Origin: Paractinoplanes maris
GTDB taxonomy: Bacteria > Actinomycetota > Actinomycetes > Mycobacteriales > Micromonosporaceae
Direction of reading: 5' to 3'
DNA length: 64,000 bases
NCBI RefSeq assembly: GCF_023544465.1
Contig: NZ_JALPVL010000005.1
Span: forward strand, 62,001-126,000
Below, piece after piece: positions 47,306 to 54,963 of the stretch. Below the pieces are notes generated by a model. The model was given only the letters and a program-made list of their open reading frames with translations. It was not told where the DNA came from and did not search any database. The translations under genes and the position numbers were made by a program. Position 1 is the first letter of the stretch. Every line of letters begins with the position of its first letter.

Positions 47306-48929
47306 GCCAGGGGGCGATATCGGCCAGGTCCGTCGCGAGGTAGCGCACGAGTCCCTGTCCGTATCGGTGCTCAGTCACCACCGGCCGGCCGTCGAGACGT
47401 CGCACCGTCTCGGCGCCGGCCGGTTCGACGTCGTCGAGCCACCGGTGGCCCTCGCCGGGGAGGTGGCGGACGATCCGGACGCCGAGGAGGTCGTCGAGCG
47501 AGCCCGGGGTGACCCGGCAGTGCTCGTCGGTCAGGCCGCAGGCGAACGTGAGCACGAGGGTGCCGCCGCCTCGCACGTAGGAGCGCAGGGCGGCGTGCGT
47601 GGCGCTCGACATCAGATACAGCAGCGGCGCGGCCACGAGGCGGTAGCTGTCGAGCGGGGCATCGACCGGGAGCACGTCGACCGGTGAGCCCAGGGCATGA
47701 TGCCAGCGGCGGCCGGTGGCCTCGTAGTCGATGTCGCGGGTGGGCAGGTGCGGGGACTGCCAGGCCCACATCGTCTGCTCGTCGTACAGCAGAGCTCGCG
47801 AGGCGGTCGGTCTTTCCGGCGTACGGCCTCGGAGCGCGGCGCCGACGTCGGCGATCTCGCGGAAGACCGGTGTGTCCGGCCCCTCGTGCGGCACGATCGC
47901 CGGGTGCCACTGCTCGGCGCCCCCGCGACTGGCCCGCCACTGGAAGTACATGACCCCGGACGCGCCACGGTCCAGATAGGTGCCGGCTGCGGCCCGGGCC
48001 TGACCCGGTGCGAGTGCCCGCGTCACGCCGTCGGGGCCGCGGACCGCTCCGGGCGCGTGCTCCATCAGGATCCACGGCTCTCCCCCGGCCCAGCCGCGGG
48101 CCAGATCGGCCGTGAACGCCCGCTCGGCCAGGTGGTCGCCGACCGAGGCCGGGTAGTCGTCGACGGCCACCACGTCGACCTCGCGCGCCCAGCGGGCATG
48201 GTCGACCGGCACCCATCCGCCGAGGGCGAAGTTGGTCGTCACCGGCCGGCCCGACGGTCGTACGATCTCGCGCTGGGCCACGAAGTGGCCGAGCATCGCG
48301 TCCGAGACGAAGCGGCGGTAGTCGAGCAGGTGGGCGGGATTGCCCAGATACTGGGTCGTGCGCGGCGGCTGGACCTGCTCGAACGAACCGTAGCGCTGGG
48401 ACCAGAAATCGGTGCTCCAGGCGGCATTGAGCTCGGCCGGATCGCCGTACCGGCCGGCCAGCCACCGCCGGAACGCGAGCGCGCAGTGGTCGCAGAAACA
48501 CGTCGTCCCGTACTCGTTGTGAATGTGCCACATGCGCAGCGCGGGATGGCCGGAGTAGCGCCGGGCCAGCTCCGTCGCGATGCGCTCGCTGAGCTCCCGG
48601 TAGGCGGGCGCGTTGACGCAGTAGGTGTCCCGCGACCCGGGGGTGAGCCGGACGCCGTCCGCCGTGACCGGCAGCCCGTCGGTGAACCACGGCGGCGGCG
48701 AGGCGGTCGGGGTGGCCAGGCAGGCCCCGATCCCGTTGTCCGCCAGCAGGTCGAGCACCTGGTCGAGCCAGCCGAAGTCGAACGTCTCGGGAGTCGGCTG
48801 CAGCCGCGACCACGAGAACACACCCACGGTCACCAGATTGACGTGGGCTCGGCGCATCAACTCCACGTCAGTGGCCCACACCGAAGCGGGCCACTGCTCC
48901 GGGTTCCAGTCGCCGCCGAACCAGATCAT
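47283..48929 (-). CDS. GH42 beta-galactosidase
   Basis: 549 residues from ATG 48929, overlapping the permease stop (ATGA). Opening F-G-G-D-W-N-P-E-Q-W is diagnostic of GH42. Acid/base Glu139 in H-I-H-N-E-Y-G and nucleophile Glu290 in I-L-M-E-H-A-P-G. A zinc-cluster motif C-F-C-D-H-C is at 144-149. The trimerisation-like domain (about 375-545) follows. It is shorter than the usual 650-690 residues, so the C-terminal beta domain is reduced. No signal peptide, so it hydrolyses imported galactosides in the cytosol, fitting its place as the last gene of an ABC importer operon under the ROK regulator. Confidence 0.92.
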   Translation of the reverse strand: MIWFGGDWNPEQWPASVWATDVELMRRAHVNLVTVGVFSWSRLQPTPETFDFGWLDQVLDLLADNGIGACLATPTASPPPWFTDGLPVTADGVRLTPGSRDTYCVNAPAYRELSERIATELARRYSGHPALRMWHIHNEYGTTCFCDHCALAFRRWLAGRYGDPAELNAAWSTDFWSQRYGSFEQVQPPRTTQYLGNPAHLLDYRRFVSDAMLGHFVAQREIVRPSGRPVTTNFALGGWVPVDHARWAREVDVVAVDDYPASVGDHLAERAFTADLARGWAGGEPWILMEHAPGAVRGPDGVTRALAPGQARAAAGTYLDRGASGVMYFQWRASRGGAEQWHPAIVPHEGPDTPVFREIADVGAALRGRTPERPTASRALLYDEQTMWAWQSPHLPTRDIDYEATGRRWHHALGSPVDVLPVDAPLDSYRLVAAPLLYLMSSATHAALRSYVRGGGTLVLTFACGLTDEHCRVTPGSLDDLLGVRIVRHLPGEGHRWLDDVEPAGAETVRRLDGRPVVTEHRYGQGLVRYLATDLADIAPWLSPSRSA

Positions 48930-49861
48930 CCCTTGATGGCCCCGAGCAGGACGCCCTTGGCGAAGTGGCGCTGGACGAACGGATAGACCAGCAGGATCGG
49001 GATGAGGGTCAGGGTCACCACGGCCATCTGGATCGCCAGGGGTGCGATCTGTTGCGTACCGAAGTACTGGCCGGTCGTGTTCTGGCCCGTGCCCGGCATC
49101 GCGTTGCCCTGCAGGGTGTACGTGTAGATGACCATTTGCAGCGGCCACTTCTGGTTGTCGGGCAGGAAGAGCAGTGCGTTGAAGAACGTGTTCCAGTAGC
49201 CGACCGCGTAGAACAGCGCCACCACCGCGGTCACCGCGCGCGAGGTCGGCAGGACGATCGACCAGAGCGTCCGCCAGTCGCCCGCACCGTCGATGTGGGC
49301 CGCGTCGATGAGGTCCTGTGACGTGTTCGCGAAGAACGCCCGGACGACCAGGATGTTGAAGACGCTCACCGCGGTCGGCAGGATCAGCGACCAGTAGGCG
49401 TCGTAACCGCCGAGGGCCGACACCACCAGGAACGTCGGGATCAGGCCGCCGCTGAAGAACATGGTGACGACCAGGGTGAGCAGAATCGGCCGGTGGGCCC
49501 ACGAGTTCTGGCGGGACAACCCGTAAGCGGCCAGGATCGTCACCACCATCGAGATGACCGTGCCGACGATCGTGATGCCCAGGCTCACCAGCAGCGAGTG
49601 CATCACCAGCTGATTGGTGAAGATCTGCCGGTACGCCTCGAAGGTGATCCCGCCCGGCACGAGCACCATGCCGCCGGCCTCGTTGACCGCCCCCTGGGTG
49701 GACAGGCTGGTCAGCACGACCATCCACAGGGGAACGGCGACGACGGCGACCACGACCGCCAGGATCAGGCCCTTGCCGGCCTGCCCGGCCGGGGTCGGCG
49801 GCTCCTCCCAGTTGGGGCGGGCGTTCACTTTCACCTTGGTCTTGGCTGTCGCAGTGGTCAT
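48926..49861 (-). CDS. Carbohydrate ABC transporter permease (YtcP/MalG-like)
   Basis: 311 residues, ATG 49861 overlapping the upstream stop (ATGA). Six membrane helices after a cytosolic N-terminus. The ATPase contact loop shows S-Q-D-L-I-D-A-A-H-I-D-G-A-G-D-W-R-T-L-W. It belongs to the CUT1-like group that works with LplB-type partners and lacks its own ATPase gene nearby, so a shared MsiK-type ATPase elsewhere in the genome is expected, as is usual in actinomycetes. Confidence 0.9.
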   Translation of the reverse strand: MTTATAKTKVKVNARPNWEEPPTPAGQAGKGLILAVVVAVVAVPLWMVVLTSLSTQGAVNEAGGMVLVPGGITFEAYRQIFTNQLVMHSLLVSLGITIVGTVISMVVTILAAYGLSRQNSWAHRPILLTLVVTMFFSGGLIPTFLVVSALGGYDAYWSLILPTAVSVFNILVVRAFFANTSQDLIDAAHIDGAGDWRTLWSIVLPTSRAVTAVVALFYAVGYWNTFFNALLFLPDNQKWPLQMVIYTYTLQGNAMPGTGQNTTGQYFGTQQIAPLAIQMAVVTLTLIPILLVYPFVQRHFAKGVLLGAIKG

Positions 49862-50814
49862 CGCCGATACAGTCCGTCCTCGCCCATCAGGTGCGCGATC
49901 TTGTTGGCGGCCAGGATGAGCACGAGCGAGAAGACGCCCTTGAACAGCGAAGCGGCCGCGCCGAGGCTGAAGTTCGCGTTCACGACCCCGTAGTAGTAGG
50001 CGTACGTGTCGAGCACTTCCGCCGCTTCCCGCCCCACCGCGTCCCGCTGGATCAGCAGCTGCTCGAAGCCGACCGTGAGCACGTTGCCCAGCCGCAGCAC
50101 GAGCATGAGCACGATGACGCCCCGGATGCCGGGCAGCGTGATGTGCCACATGCGCCGCCAGCGCCCGGCCCCGTCCGCCGCGGCCGCCTCGTAGAGCTGC
50201 TGGTCGATCGCGGCCAGCGCGGCCAGGAACACGATGATGCCCCAGCCCGCCTCCTTCCAGACGACCTGCGAGGTGATCAGGATCTTGAAGGTGTCCGGGT
50301 TGGTCATGATGTCCCAGGTGGCCAGGCCGTGGCCGCGCAGGAACTGGTTGAGCGCCCCGGCCCCGCCCAGCATCTGCTGGAAGATGGTCACCGCCAGCAC
50401 CCACGAGAAGAAGTGCGGCAGGTAGACGACGGACTGCACGAACGTCCGGATCTTCGTGTTGAGGACCGAGTGCAGCAGCATCGCCAGGGCGATCGGGATC
50501 GGGAAATAGAACACGAGCTGGACGAGGCTGAGCACCAGCGTGTTCTCGAGCGAGTGCCAGAAGAGCGGGTCCGAGAAGAGCATGCGGAAGGTCTCGAGCC
50601 CGACCCACGGGCTGTGCAGGAAACCGGCGTAGATGCTGTAGTTCTGGAACGCCGTGGCCGTGCCGAACATGGGCACGTAGTTGAAGACGACCAGCAGCAC
50701 CACGGCCGGGATCACCATCAGCAGCAGCGAGCGGTCCCGGCGGAATCTGTTCTTCCGTTGCGGCGGCGGCGACGCGTTCGCCTTCTCGGCCGGCGCCTCC
50801 TGCAACGCTGTCAC
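49858..50814 (-). CDS. Carbohydrate ABC transporter permease (LplB/UgpA-like)
   Basis: 318 residues from GTG 50814, which overlaps the binding-protein stop (GTGA). Six helices with a basic N-terminus R-K-N-R-F-R-R-D-R. EAA loop L-Y-E-A-A-A-A-D-G-A-G-R-W-R-R-M-W-H-I-T-L-P. Pairs with the downstream permease. Together with the lipoprotein they import an oligosaccharide for the GH42 enzyme. Confidence 0.9.
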   Translation of the reverse strand: MTALQEAPAEKANASPPPQRKNRFRRDRSLLLMVIPAVVLLVVFNYVPMFGTATAFQNYSIYAGFLHSPWVGLETFRMLFSDPLFWHSLENTLVLSLVQLVFYFPIPIALAMLLHSVLNTKIRTFVQSVVYLPHFFSWVLAVTIFQQMLGGAGALNQFLRGHGLATWDIMTNPDTFKILITSQVVWKEAGWGIIVFLAALAAIDQQLYEAAAADGAGRWRRMWHITLPGIRGVIVLMLVLRLGNVLTVGFEQLLIQRDAVGREAAEVLDTYAYYYGVVNANFSLGAAASLFKGVFSLVLILAANKIAHLMGEDGLYRR

Positions 50815-52472
50815 TGGCCCGTGCCGTACTTGCTGCGGATGTCCTCGTAGAAGGCGCGCAACTGGTCACCGCCCTGGGCTTTCCAGGTCTTCAGGCCCTC
50901 CTGGAACGCCGAGACCGGCTTGCGCCCGTACCGGATGTCCTTGACCAGGTCGACCATGGGCTGGTTGATGCGGGCGTACTGCGCGGGCTCGGTGATGTTC
51001 ATGCCGTAGAACGCCGGCTTGGCCGCGTACTTCACCATGTCGGCCTCCCACGCGGCGTAATCCTGGGCCACCTGGGTCTGCCCGGCGATGACGGTCGTCG
51101 GGGTGAGCGGGGTGACCAGGAACTGGTAGCTGGTGGCCACCTCCTTGCTGCCGCGCTCGGTGAGGACCGGGTTGCCGTCGACCATCGTGTAATCGGTGCC
51201 CGGCACCCCGAAGTTCACCGTCAGGTACTCGGCCGACCCGTACGGCGCGGCGAGGTAGTTGGCGATGGCCAGGCATTCCTTGATCTGGTCGCCGCTGAGC
51301 TTGGCGTTGAGGAAGCTGTACATGCCGGCGCTCGGGTTCATCCAGATCTCCGGCTTGCCGTCGGCCGACAGCAGTTTGAAGGCCTGCCGCTCGTACGTGG
51401 GGTTGGCCGCCTTGCCGCTCTTGGCGTCGTCGCCCTTCCATGCGCCCGGGCCGTCGCTGGTGATGGCGGTCTTCCCACTCCAGAAGCGCTGCTTGGCCTC
51501 CTGCTTCTTGTCGGTCAGCGCGTCCGGGTGCACATAGCCGGCCTTGGCCTGGGTCTGGAACCAGTTGAGGGCCTCGATGATGCCGGGCGTCTCGTACCGG
51601 TTGATGATCTTGCCGTCGGCGTCGATGACCCACCGGTTGGGGTCGACCGGGAACTTGTAGACCTGGCCCAGGCCGTCGAAGATGTCGTCGAACGCCCAGT
51701 GCCCGGCCTGCGCGTCGGTCAGCTGCTTGCCCAGCGCGGCCAGGTCGTCCGGGGTCTTGATCTCGTCAGGGTTGATGCCCTGCTTGGCCAGCAGGTCCTG
51801 GCGGTGGAAGAGCGTGCCGGCGATCGTCGCCCCGCTGTAGTAGACCGGCAGGCCGAACAACTTGCCGTTCCAGATGCAGCATTGCCAGGCGCTGGTGGGA
51901 ATGGCGGCCAGGTTCGGGTACGCCTTGATGGCGTCCCCGGAGAGATAGGGGCCCAGGTCGGCGAACTTGTTGACCGCGTCGGCGAACCCGAGGTTGCCCA
52001 TGTTCCAGCTCGGGATCTGGATCCAGTCGGGCAGCTTGTCCCCGGCGAACAGCGTGGGCAGGATCTTGTCGTAGTTGTTGCCATCGGCCGGTTGCAGCTT
52101 CAGGGTCGCGCCGAGCGCCTGGTTGACAGCCGCGTAGTACGCGTTGCCGCTCGCCGACGGGATGGCGCCCCAGAGCGGGGTGATGGTGGTGTAGGCGCCG
52201 CCCTTGCCCGGCACGCCGGTCGAGGTGGTGACGGGGTTGTCCGGGTACTTGAGGAACGTCGGGCTGCTGAAGAAGCCGTTCGCCCCGGTGGCGCTGGGTA
52301 TGTCGGCCTTCACCAACTCGTTCGGCGTGTAGGCCGGCAGCAGCTTGGACAGCTGATCCTGCGTGGTCGTGCCGGGGCCGCTGGACGTCTTGGCGTCACC
52401 GCAGGCCGCGAGCAACCCGGACGCCGCGCCCAGACCGGTCAGTGCGAGCAGTTGTCTTCTATCGAGCTTCAT
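50811..52472 (-). CDS. Extracellular sugar-binding lipoprotein (LplA-like)
   Basis: 553 residues, ATG 52472 with GGGAG 8 nt upstream. Signal with twin-arginine-like R-R-Q-L-L-A and lipobox L-L-A-A-C, so probably Tat-exported and lipid-anchored. Two-lobed solute-binding fold of the large (over 500 residue) group that accompanies YtcP/LplB permeases, with W-I-Q-I-P-S-W-N and W-S-G-K-T-A-I-T-S-D-G-P. First gene of the importer/beta-galactosidase operon, divergent from the ROK regulator and preceded by a TTAGTT/AACTAA operator. Confidence 0.9.
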   Translation of the reverse strand: MKLDRRQLLALTGLGAASGLLAACGDAKTSSGPGTTTQDQLSKLLPAYTPNELVKADIPSATGANGFFSSPTFLKYPDNPVTTSTGVPGKGGAYTTITPLWGAIPSASGNAYYAAVNQALGATLKLQPADGNNYDKILPTLFAGDKLPDWIQIPSWNMGNLGFADAVNKFADLGPYLSGDAIKAYPNLAAIPTSAWQCCIWNGKLFGLPVYYSGATIAGTLFHRQDLLAKQGINPDEIKTPDDLAALGKQLTDAQAGHWAFDDIFDGLGQVYKFPVDPNRWVIDADGKIINRYETPGIIEALNWFQTQAKAGYVHPDALTDKKQEAKQRFWSGKTAITSDGPGAWKGDDAKSGKAANPTYERQAFKLLSADGKPEIWMNPSAGMYSFLNAKLSGDQIKECLAIANYLAAPYGSAEYLTVNFGVPGTDYTMVDGNPVLTERGSKEVATSYQFLVTPLTPTTVIAGQTQVAQDYAAWEADMVKYAAKPAFYGMNITEPAQYARINQPMVDLVKDIRYGRKPVSAFQEGLKTWKAQGGDQLRAFYEDIRSKYGTGQ

Positions 52473-52489
52473 CGTTGACTCTCCCATCT

Positions 52490-52514
52490 TTAGTTGGGAC
52501 GGTAAACGAACTAA
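52490..52514. promoter_or_regulatory. ROK/XylR-type operator
   Basis: TTAGTT (52490-52495), 13 bp, AACTAA (52509-52514): the TTAGTT-N-AACTAA architecture known for XylR-type ROK repressors. It lies 18 bp before the binding-protein ATG and 53 bp before the ROK start, so it can control both. Confidence 0.75.
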
Positions 52515-52566
52515 GTACGGCCCGGCAAGGGTTGACGGGGATCGGTGCCGTAGGCTGGGCGAGGCA

Positions 52567-53823
52567 ATGGTCGTGGGGCGGGGGTCGTCGGTGCTCACCA
52601 GGGAGAACGGGCCACAACCGGCCGATTTCGCCGACGTCCGGGCGACCAATCTGGCCGTCGTGCTGCGCCACCTGCGCACCCACGCGCCGTGCTCGCGAGC
52701 CGACATCGCGGCCACCACCGGCCTCAACAAGGCCACCGTCTCGAGCCTGGTCACCGACCTGATCGACCGCCGCCTGGTGCGCGAGGTCGGCATGACCGAA
52801 AATCGCATCGGCCGCCCCGCGGTCATGCTCGTGCTCGACGGCTCCCCCTACGCGGCGGTCGGCCTCGAGATCAACACCGACTACCTGACCGCGGTCGCCC
52901 TCGACCTGGCCGGCGAGCGGCTGCTGTCGTGGCGGCGCGCCTTCACCGGCACGCCCGGTCAGCCCGGTCAGGCGATCGCGTCGCTGGCCGCGCTGGCCCG
53001 GCGGACGGTGTCCAAACTGGAGCGCGAGCGGCGCCGGGTCCTGGGGCTGACGGTGGCCGTGCCGGGCCTGGTCGACGCGGATGGGATCGTCGAGCTGGCC
53101 GCGGGCCTGGGCTGGCAACGGGTCGACGTGCGCAAGTCGCTGCTGGCCGCGCTGGGCGAGCCCGGCTATCCCCTGCTGGTCGAGAACGACGCCAACCTGG
53201 CGGTACTGGCCGAGCAACGGCTGGGCGACCAGAGCGGGACGGGCGATCTGGTCTACGTGACCGGCGGCGCCAGCATCGGCGCCGGCATCATCAGCGACTT
53301 CCGCCTGGTGCGCGGCGCCCGCGGCTTCGCCGGCGAGTTCGGCCACCTGCCGCTCGACCCGGCCGGCCCGGTGTGCGGGTGCGGGCGGCGGGGCTGCCTG
53401 GAGACGTACGCGGGCCTGGGCGCGGTGATCCGGCGTGCCCTGCCCGACGTGGGCATCGAGACGGCCCTGTCGCCCTCCGAGTTCGGCCCCCACGTCGACG
53501 AGATCCAGCGGCTGGCCAAGGCCGGCGACCCGCAGGTGCTCGAGGCGCTCTCCGAGACGGGCCGCCACCTGGGCCACGGCCTGGCCATCCTGGCCAACCT
53601 CGTCAACCCGGCCTGCGTGGCGCTGGGCGGCTACTTCACCGCCCTGGCGCCGTGGCTGATCCCCTCCGCCACCGAGGAGCTGGCGTCCCGCTCAGCCGCC
53701 GCCGACAGCGGCGGCACGCGCATCGTCGCCTCCGCCCTCGACTCGAGCGCCGCCGCGGCCGGCGGCGCCACCCGGGTCCTGGACGCCATCGACTCGGGCA
53801 GCCTCCCGACCCCGCATCGGTAG
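52567..53823 (+). CDS. ROK-family transcriptional repressor
   Basis: 418 residues from ATG 52567 (GTG 52573 or 52591 possible). N-terminal winged helix R-A-D-I-A-A-T-T-G-L-N-K-A-T-V-S-S-L-V-T-D-L followed by a ROK sugar-kinase-like domain (N-D-A-N-L-A-V-L-A, G-G-A-S-I-G-A-G-I) and the zinc site C-G-C-G-R-R-G-C-L-E. The N-terminal HTH marks it as a regulator (XylR/NagC type), not a kinase. Divergent from the sugar importer operon, with a matching operator between. The effector is likely the imported sugar or its phosphate. Confidence 0.92.
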   Translation: MVVGRGSSVLTRENGPQPADFADVRATNLAVVLRHLRTHAPCSRADIAATTGLNKATVSSLVTDLIDRRLVREVGMTENRIGRPAVMLVLDGSPYAAVGLEINTDYLTAVALDLAGERLLSWRRAFTGTPGQPGQAIASLAALARRTVSKLERERRRVLGLTVAVPGLVDADGIVELAAGLGWQRVDVRKSLLAALGEPGYPLLVENDANLAVLAEQRLGDQSGTGDLVYVTGGASIGAGIISDFRLVRGARGFAGEFGHLPLDPAGPVCGCGRRGCLETYAGLGAVIRRALPDVGIETALSPSEFGPHVDEIQRLAKAGDPQVLEALSETGRHLGHGLAILANLVNPACVALGGYFTALAPWLIPSATEELASRSAAADSGGTRIVASALDSSAAAAGGATRVLDAIDSGSLPTPHR

Positions 53824-53967
53824 ATCGCGCCGATGCCGCCTGGCGGCCTGAGGCGGTGGCTGACCGGCGGCGCGGGAGGCCGACTTCTCGCCGTAGCCGG
53901 GCGCGTATCGCTCGGAGGTTGACCGTTGCCGCCGCGTGGGCCGCCGGCCTCGCCGTAATCTGACGTC

Positions 53968-54765
53968 GTGTTCGCTCGTGAGATGGGTTCCGGCACCCCG
54001 GTCGTGCTGCTCCACGGTTTCGGTCTCGATCATCGGAGCCTGCTGCCGCTCGATCCGGTCTTCGAGCGGTCGGGCGGCTGGCAGCGGATCTATCTCGATC
54101 TGCCCGGCGCGACCGGGTCGCCGGCCGGGGCGATCCGCAGCTCACAGCAGGTGGCCGACGCGGTGGTCGATGAGATCCGGGCGCGCGTCGACGAGCAGCC
54201 GTTCGCCGTTCTGGGCGGCTCGTTCGGCGGGATGATCGCTCGCTATGTCGCCCATGAGCTTCGGCCGCAGGTGCTCGGGCTCGCCACCGTGGCCGGCGTC
54301 TTCGTCGCCCCGCGTGGCGAACGAGCCGTCCCGCCCCGGACCGTCCTGAGCCGGGAGCCCGGGATCGTGCCGCTCCTCGGCGCGGCGCTCGGCCAGTACC
54401 GGGAGGACGCCGTGGTGGAGTCGACCGACGACGCCCACGCGTTCCTTCGGCACATCCGGCCGGGCCTCGACGGCGCCGACCAAAGGGCCCTGGACCGCAT
54501 CTCGGAGAGCTACTCGCTCGACCACGAGCCCGAGGACACGCACCCCGAGCCTTTCCTGCCGCCGACGCTGCACATCACCGGGCGGCAGGACGACGTCGTC
54601 GGCTACTCGGACGCCTGGAGCCGGATCGACCACTACCCCCGGGCGTCGTTCGCCGTGCTCGACGCGGCCGGTCACAACATCCTCTTCGAGCAGGGCGACC
54701 TCTGCTCGGCCCTGATCGCCGAGTGGCTGCGGCGAATCCGGCGGGACGCGACCGCGCATCGATAG
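53968..54765 (+). CDS. Alpha/beta hydrolase
   Basis: 265 residues from GTG 53968. Oxyanion segment V-L-L-H-G-F-G, nucleophile elbow G-G-S-F-G-G and catalytic His in A-A-G-H-N-I-L-F-E, with the acid in G-R-Q-D-D-V-V-G. Triad intact, unlike the LuxR-fused hydrolase at 798-1847. Cytosolic esterase or peptidase of unknown substrate. Not obviously part of the flanking carbohydrate operons. Confidence 0.85.
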   Translation: MFAREMGSGTPVVLLHGFGLDHRSLLPLDPVFERSGGWQRIYLDLPGATGSPAGAIRSSQQVADAVVDEIRARVDEQPFAVLGGSFGGMIARYVAHELRPQVLGLATVAGVFVAPRGERAVPPRTVLSREPGIVPLLGAALGQYREDAVVESTDDAHAFLRHIRPGLDGADQRALDRISESYSLDHEPEDTHPEPFLPPTLHITGRQDDVVGYSDAWSRIDHYPRASFAVLDAAGHNILFEQGDLCSALIAEWLRRIRRDATAHR

Positions 54766-54847
54766 CGATCTCTTGACTGCCTCCGGCGGCTCGGGTAGAC
54801 AGATCGTCAAATCACCGAAACACGGACGACATGCTCGCCTGCCCGTG

Positions 54848-54861
54848 TCGAAGCGCTTCGA
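54848..54861 (+). promoter_or_regulatory. LacI-type operator before the GH3 gene
   Basis: TCGAAGCGCTTCGA, a perfect 14-bp palindrome with the GAAGCGCTTC core, about 100 bp before the GH3 ATG. The LacI gene immediately downstream of GH3 is the probable cognate regulator. Same core as the operators at 31659-31700. Confidence 0.8.
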
Positions 54862-54963
54862 TCCGGCCCGCTGCGGCTGCCCGAGCGGCAGACCGCGGCG
54901 GTGATCGTGGGTAGCCGGAGAAGCGCCGAGACGAGCCGCCTCCCGCCCCACGGATGTGACCCG